From assembly GCA_037783415.1 (NCBI GenBank), contig JAZGTN010000029.1, positions 868,001 to 932,000 on the forward strand: a stretch of DNA of 64,000 nucleotides, given 5' to 3'. The notes beneath the pieces are model-generated. The model ran no database searches. It was not told where the DNA came from and saw nothing but the letters and a program-made list of their open reading frames with translations. The translations under genes and the position numbers were made by a program. Shown in pieces: positions 58,801 to 64,000 of this stretch; position 1 is the first letter of the stretch, and the number at the start of each line of letters is the position of its first letter. Origin of the DNA: Leptasterias polaris (taxonomy: Eukaryota; Echinodermata; Asteroidea; Forcipulatida; Asteriidae).

Positions 58801-60593
58801 CAATTAAAACAAAGTACAACAAATATTCTGGTCAGTCATTGTCAGTCGACTAAAACTTTCTTGTTGAAAACTAAGTAAGAATGGTAAAACACAAAGACTT
58901 TCTTGTTGAAAACTAAGTAAGAATGGTAAAACACAAAAATGTTAAAAGAACAAATGGCCTCGGAAAGGGTTTGATTTTGAAATTGGCAAGGCATTTTTCT
59001 CAATTTAAAACTAAAGTGGAATTTCAGCTGCTGACATAACATTTTGCATAGATTCCAAACCCCTCACCCTGAAAAAAGAATATCACTTTGTTATGGCTGA
59101 AAAAGAGGCAACTTCAATTCAACAAAAACAATTTAACAAGATTTAAAAAAAAATCTCAAACACTCAACTATCAAAAACAAATTTCTATTTAAATGGGGAG
59201 ACAAGAAAAGGTTCTCCAGGCATACAGTCATTTGACCAGTTCCGGATCATTGACCAGTTCCGGATCATTGACCAGTTCCGGATCACTTAAAACTTTGCAA
59301 CAACCACAGAATTAAATTACTTCTCACATTACCAATTCCTGTTGATACATGTGAAGAATAACATCCAATAAACCAACAAACCCAAGGTGACAAACATCAA
59401 CAAATAAATTATGGTAATTTTTCTGAAGTTTGTCGGCAATAATGATCATTTACCCCCAAAATGTTGGTTGAAAAACGCTGTTAAAACTTCTCACCTTTCA
59501 AAATTTGAATGCCAGGGCAAATATAGCATTTATGTAAAATGGTATTAGAATGTGTAAAACATATTTCCCATAAATACTGAGCAGACTTTTTTTTTTATGA
59601 GATAAAATTACCGAAATTGTTTGTTGGGAGGCATCGTACCTTTGCCCAGTTCCGGATCACTCAATATGTTGGTATGTTAAATGTGGCGCACTCAGTTAAA
59701 ATCATACGGCTGTTGTAGAAAGTTTGTCATTTAAGTCGCACTGGAAGCGTGCATTTTTATATTTCAAGGAATGTAAAACTACATGTAATTCATCCAACAG
59801 CCGTCGATAACGTTGCATGTATTTTCAGTTTTATGAATGGGATTGGGAGTTTTGGTTTGCAATAGAATAGAGGACGTGCTACTGATTCGGAATAGATTCA
59901 ACCGATCCGGAACTGGTCAAACGGGTGACGATACTTTTCTCGAAGCCACTTCAAAAAGTATTACTTGTTTTTGGCCAATGGATACTTGGTGAATGTTATG
60001 ACATGTGTAGGTAAACTGATCGACTTTTGTTGTTTAAAATGTTAAAGAGAATGCAACAAAAACATTGTGAATTCAAAAAGTGATCCGGAACTGGTCAAAC
60101 GACTGTACTTTAATTTTGTGTGATAATTATTTTCATTTTCTTAAAAACAAACTTAAAAACTAATATAAAATTATATAGGTAAAAGGGGAATATTCTGTTT
60201 ATAAAAAACTAAGTATAGTTTAGGCCTACATCAATTTACAAATTACACTCGGCTAGCCCCATTTATAGTGCCAATACTTGGACTTCCTCCGATCATGATC
60301 GGAGGAAGTCCAGAGTATTGGCACTATAAATGGGGCCAACACTCGGCAAATTCATACAATAATAATCAATATTTTACTATCAATACATACATTTAATATC
60401 CATAATGACTAATAAAAAAAAATTCATTTAAATTAATGTGAAGTCAAGAAAATGTTCCAGGCAGGCAAACTTCGACTCTCTGTAACTCATTCATTGTCAC
60501 GGCATGCAATCAATGCATGCATGCATGCGGTCCGCGACATTTTTGTTGTCGAAAAACAGTACTTACCGCGGTTCCTCTCAATCTCAGAGACAT
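55823..60593 (-). CDS. CCNB: G2/mitotic cyclin B, 9 exons, 405 aa
   Basis: Regulatory subunit of CDK1 (MPF), controlling entry into M phase and oocyte maturation. Exons: 60567-60593, 58584-58763, 58288-58377, 57988-58161, 57521-57679, 57086-57322, 56467-56610, 56149-56253, 55823-55924; every exon is a whole number of codons and every intron is GT-AG. 1218 nt give 405 aa plus TGA. Seen: MSLRLRGTA start, destruction box RGALENISN (49-57), N-terminal cyclin box with [20 protein letters not shown] (176-195), [20 protein letters not shown] in exon 6, C-terminal cyclin box (about 280-390), and a C-terminus ending DLADKAC. The length is that of echinoderm cyclin B. Its 3' end faces the 3' end of CCDC112, 2.0 kb away. 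Confidence 0.96.
58584..58763 (-). CDS. CCNB: Cyclin B exon 2, carrying the destruction box
   Basis: Encodes residues 10-69. RGALENISN fits the RxxLxxIxN box recognised by the anaphase-promoting complex. It is preceded by KGVKSTLGT and followed by a Lys-ending stretch (SQAGTKK) suited to ubiquitination. Exon ends: TTTTAG acceptor at 58764, AAAAG/GTATCC donor at 58584. Confidence 0.93.
58855..58938. repeat. 42 bp tandem duplication in cyclin B intron 1
   Basis: ACTTTCTTGTTGAAAACTAA occurs at 58855 and 58897 with the following GTAAGAATGGTAAAACACAA; the copies are virtually identical. Confidence 0.85.
59223..60107. mobile_element. TA-flanked DNA element with CAGTCG termini, copy 2
   Basis: Terminal inverted repeats CAGTCATTTGACCAGTTCCG (left) and the inverse of CAGTCGTTTGACCAGTTCCG (right), each bordered by TA. 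Three tandem GACCAGTTCCGGATCATT units sit inside the left end, and a further one lies inside at 59645. No transposase. TA target and CAGT-type tips suggest a Tc1/mariner-like non-autonomous element. It is in cyclin B intron 1, in opposite orientation to the copy at 5975. Confidence 0.75.
60253..60334. repeat. 82 bp near-perfect hairpin palindrome
   Basis: GCCCCATTTATAGTGCCAAT runs inward to CTTCCTCCGATCATGATCGG at the centre and back out. The arms differ only by a CTT/CTCT change near the middle. It lies in cyclin B intron 1, 234 bp from exon 1. Confidence 0.85.
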
Positions 60594-60799
60594 TTCTGCA
60601 CAATAATGCTATGCTTCAAACAGAAAAGAGTAGACACCTTTCCAAGGAAATTCTCCAAAGTTCTGTTACAGTTCAAAAAATACTTCTGTTTTGCTGGGCT
60701 TTAAATCCGTACACGCTTCATCAGTATGAAATGTGAATTACTCAACGTCGTGTGTGTTTGTGTGCAAGTGGTGAGAACAGAGTCGCTGTTTCACTGAAA

Positions 60800-60870
60800 T
60801 ACCTTTCGAAACAACCGCGGGTGTAACGTGATTCGTCAGGTCAATGCTGGTCGCGATCGTTCATTGGTCA
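60800..60870 (-). promoter_or_regulatory. Possible cyclin B promoter elements (CCAAT and TTCGAA)
   Basis: On the minus strand a CCAAT box in good NF-Y context (TGACCAATGA, CCAAT at 60863-60867) lies 270 bp before the ATG. A TTCGAA (60805-60810), similar to cell-cycle homology region elements, follows 53 bp closer to the gene. The order CCAAT then CHR is typical of G2/M genes. Motifs this short are weak evidence. Confidence 0.3.
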
Positions 60871-61424
60871 ATACCTTGCATCAAAACAGGTGCGAGAATG
60901 CAACGCCTGGATACGGTAGGGAGCTTCCATTTTAATGGTAGGGATGTACTAAATGAGACATGACAAAGAACAACGCGTTATAAATAGCGTATTACGTAAT
61001 TCATCGAGGCTTTTCGTTTATTATGCTGGATCAGCTAGTGCTTCTTTTGTTTTGTGCTTATCTTTTAGTTGAGGAGAGAGGGCGTTCAAAAGATGCACAC
61101 AGATTGCTTTAATGATTTATAATTATTTTCCAAGCTTTGAAAAAATTGCACAAACTTTTAAAATAAATCAATAGGCCTAGTAATTGTAATTGTATACAAA
61201 TGTTGACCCAAAATGCCAAACTAATATCAAATTGTCTTTTATTTCATACCATGTTCATACTAAATATTTATTGTCCAATTGATTATTTAGGAAATTACTC
61301 AATATATTTATTAGTTTTCTTGGGTTTTAGATTTTTAATTTTAAATGTTTATAAGTATAGTTATTTTAAATTTGTTTATTAATTATTCGTTGTTTGTCTG
61401 TTTGGATTTTTTTTTCGGGGGGAT

Positions 61425-61448
61425 GGGGGGGGGGGGGGGGGGGGGGGG
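61425..61448. repeat. 24 nt G homopolymer
   Basis: An uninterrupted run of G, preceded by a shorter G6 run. Length in such tracts is unreliable in assemblies. Confidence 0.9.
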
Positions 61449-61913
61449 TTGCCAGATGGTAACAAAAGGATCCACCCTTTTAAGTTTTACATGATTGCAA
61501 ATTTGTTTGGAAACTGTTTGAAATCATTTGATTTCTTATGAACCATCAACAATTCACCTAATTGTTATTATTCTCTGTCTCAATGCAAATGCATGTCTTT
61601 AGGGACCATTGCCTACAAGCTCTGCTTCTAAAATGGATCCCTCTGCAGTGTCATGTTTATTTTCATCTAGTTCTTGATATATCTATACTGTAAAGTTGTA
61701 TTCTTTAAACTGATCGCTCTTGAGTGATAATGTCTTTTTATTTGTTGATACTGTGGCAAATAAATGAATAAATGAATGAAATGAATGAACTACCTGAGAA
61801 GATGTTTGAAAGTTTAATATAGGGTTTAAATTTACCATCAGGGTGAAATCAGTACAAAGTGGGGCTTGGGCGAGACTTCCCTTAAAGTGTTTATTACTTT
61901 ATTAGTTCTCCTA

Positions 61914-62289
61914 TTAAAGGCACTGAACACGTTTTGTAATTGTCAAAGACCAGTATTCTCACTTGGTGTATCCCAACATATGCATAAAATAACAAGCCTG
62001 TGAAAATTTGGGCTCAATTGGTCATTGAAGTTGCAAGAAAATGATGAAAGAAAAAACACCCTTGTTGTACAAATTAGTGTGCTTTCAGATAGCAATAAAA
62101 GGCTTCTGGCCAGAAGTCTTTTATTATTTTAGTGAGAAATTACCTCTTTCTCAAAAACTACGTTACTTCAGAGGGAGTCGTTTCTCACAATGTTTTATAC
62201 TATCAACAGCTCTCCGTTGCTCGTTACCAAGTAAGTTTTTAGGCTAATATATATTTTGAGTAATTACCAAACGTGTACAGTGCCTTTAA
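61914..62289. mobile_element. TTAA-type MITE, AGGCACTGGACACG family, copy 2
   Basis: TTAA (61914-61917), then AGGCACTGAACACG; the right end is CGTGTACAGTGCCT followed by TTAA (62286-62289). It shares the interior with the copy at 4753-5137 in inverse orientation (GAGAAATTACCTCTTTCTC, TTGCTCGTTACCAAGTAAG). Confidence 0.85.
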
Positions 62290-63215
62290 TGAATCTTCAA
62301 AGACAATAAAATATGACAACATGGACTTTTTCATTGAAAATAAATATATACTTTATTTCAGCTATTGTTATCTTTATGTATTTACAAACAACAAAAGCCT
62401 ACACTCACAATATTTACATTGTAAACAAAATGTCACTACCAACTATTTATATTTTCACATATTTCTGATTAAAAAACAGTTTGTTTTCACAGCCGTAACT
62501 TTGGCCCCTGGTTTGGTTATTAATTATCCAACAAAGTTTATTTTGAAAGTTAATACAGAGCAATTTTTTAGTATCTAACTGTTCTTCCAATGAAGATAAC
62601 TTTGGGGTTATTCCGTACAACAATAAAAACCCTTTTTCTAAAATTGTTGTGACCCACCCCAAATTTTGATTTTGACTGTTCAATGTATTCTGTGCAGGAA
62701 AGAACAAAGTAATGCCTTGATTAAAGCATTTTTTTTAAAAATCAATGCTCTCCCAGCTCAGGAGTTTTCAAAGGCTTTTCGTGGCTTCCAGCATGCCACT
62801 TCGTGGTTGAAACAGAAGACGCAATTGGCAACACCACTCACACACAAGCGTGCACTAACTTTAGTTTTTAAAATTATTATATTCATCAGAAACTGAATCA
62901 GGATTTCAGTTATTTCTCTAGACCCACCCAAGCACTATTTCAAAAGGAAAAAAAGGGGGACAAAAAAATGAACCCACCCCCCAGTATTTTGTAAATCCGC
63001 TTAATATAAATGATTAAAAGGTACAAATTAGGGTTTGCATTAACACCATGTGTCTAATCTGTCTGATGGGTATGAGTAGTTCTTCTCAGAACCATACATA
63101 CTGGTAAGAGATTATACACATGGTTTTTCCGCAAACCTACAATAATTTTCATTGTACAACTTTTGTTAGGTTGGAAAAGTACATTCCTTTAAAATTATGA
63201 AGAAAGTAATCATCC
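62290..63215. other. Intergenic, no supported gene
   Basis: AT-rich. The open frames at 62273-62578 and 62666-62896 have no recognisable domain or splice context. Possibly 3' sequence of a gene beyond the window, which cannot be decided here. Confidence 0.4.
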
Positions 63216-63740
63216 ATTTATAAGCCAATTGCAAGTTAAATTTGAATAATGTCTGGTATTAAATCTCCAATTTGAATTCCCCAAACTAATATTAATCTTG
63301 CTACATCACACAGGGCAAGCCTTTGTACAGCAACCGCAAGATCAGCAAAGACTGCATCCCTTGTTTGTTTGTTTGTTTGTTTGTTTGTTTAGATGATCTT
63401 CCTATCAAGGGAACTCGACAAACTCCCACAAGGGGATAAAGGCCAAGCTGGCAACAGCCAATCTCTCTCATACGAACATTGGTTTCACGTCTATGATAAC
63501 GAATTGCACAAATTGATAAATTGTGATTCTGTAACCAGACGACAATACATACACTTGTGCCACACATTATATTGTAAAATGTGAATGGGTGTTTTTGCAG
63601 TTTCTTCATGTAACTACACTTATGGGTCTACCCTTACCATGAGACATAGCAACAGTGGATTAAGTCCGAGGAAGTCAAATTCAGCATTCACTTGTGACTG
63701 AGCAAGGCATTGTACCAGACGTCATTCAAATCTAATTTGC
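63216..63740. mobile_element. Foldback MITE, copy 3
   Basis: Starts TTAAATTTGAATAATGTCTG and ends CAGACGTCATTCAAATCTAA. Same family as 29551 and 47995, but longer because of about 190 bp of extra central sequence that begins with a (TTTG)n microsatellite at 63363-63390. Confidence 0.65.
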
Positions 63741-64000
63741 ATATTGTACATCCAATGAAAGTTATATTGTTTATCTATATGTATTTTTTTCATATAACAG
63801 CAACTGATTGCGTCTCAAAGCTAGTATATTAGATTGTACTACCCTTTTTCTATAAATAAAAAAACACATCACAGTATTTTTTACACAACCAACATTAACA
63901 TTATTTGTATCTATTGAAGTTCTGGATACCAACGCAAAAATGCACAAAACACAAACAAAGTCCTGAGAATTATTCGCATAGTTTTCAAGTCCACCTTTCA

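Overview
The window is metazoan nuclear DNA, most likely from an echinoderm and probably a sea star. It is AT-rich, its genes are cut into small exons with GT-AG introns, and its best-resolved proteins look like echinoderm forms: an HCN pacemaker channel resembling sea urchin SpIH and a maternal-type cyclin B with a classical destruction box. Nothing bacterial or plasmid-like is present. Species assignment is inference.

Four protein-coding genes could be rebuilt exon by exon from conserved sequence and splice sites; in each the phases agree and the joined frame is open from ATG to stop. (1) A hyperpolarisation-activated cyclic-nucleotide-gated channel (HCN), minus strand, 9374-23386, 10 exons, 735 aa. 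Its last two exons lie beyond a 7.7 kb intron filled with transposons. (2) SPAG8, a ciliary doublet-microtubule protein, minus strand, 29363-33300, 4 exons, 202 aa. (3) CCDC112, a coiled-coil centriolar-satellite/ciliogenesis protein, plus strand, 45498-53795, 12 exons, 484 aa, with one GC-AG intron. (4) Cyclin B, minus strand, 55823-60593, 9 exons, 405 aa, tail to tail with CCDC112. Two of the four (SPAG8 and CCDC112) are cilium genes on opposite strands, separated by a satellite block.

Layout: 0-9.4 kb holds no recognisable gene, only short inverted-repeat elements (several with TTAA or TA target sites) and AT-rich sequence. 9.4-23.4 kb is HCN; its intron 8 carries a 2.6 kb inverted-arm element with a captured gene start, two decayed LINEs and a 1.05 kb hAT-type element nested in the second LINE. 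23.6-26.1 kb holds three inverted-repeat elements, the last a 1.17 kb near-perfect foldback built of palindromic iterons. 27.6-28.6 kb is 32 identical copies of a 30 bp unit. 29.4-33.3 kb is SPAG8. 34.3-39.5 kb is about 5 kb of a second 30 bp minisatellite with higher-order structure. 39.5-45.5 kb has no supported coding gene. 45.5-60.6 kb holds CCDC112 and cyclin B. 60.6-64 kb is intergenic with more inverted-repeat elements.

The four genes do not form an operon-like unit and no shared pathway links all of them. The most unusual content is the repeat biology: a family of foldback elements with shared termini and iteron arrays, captured promoter/first-exon sequence, and two large 30 bp satellites.
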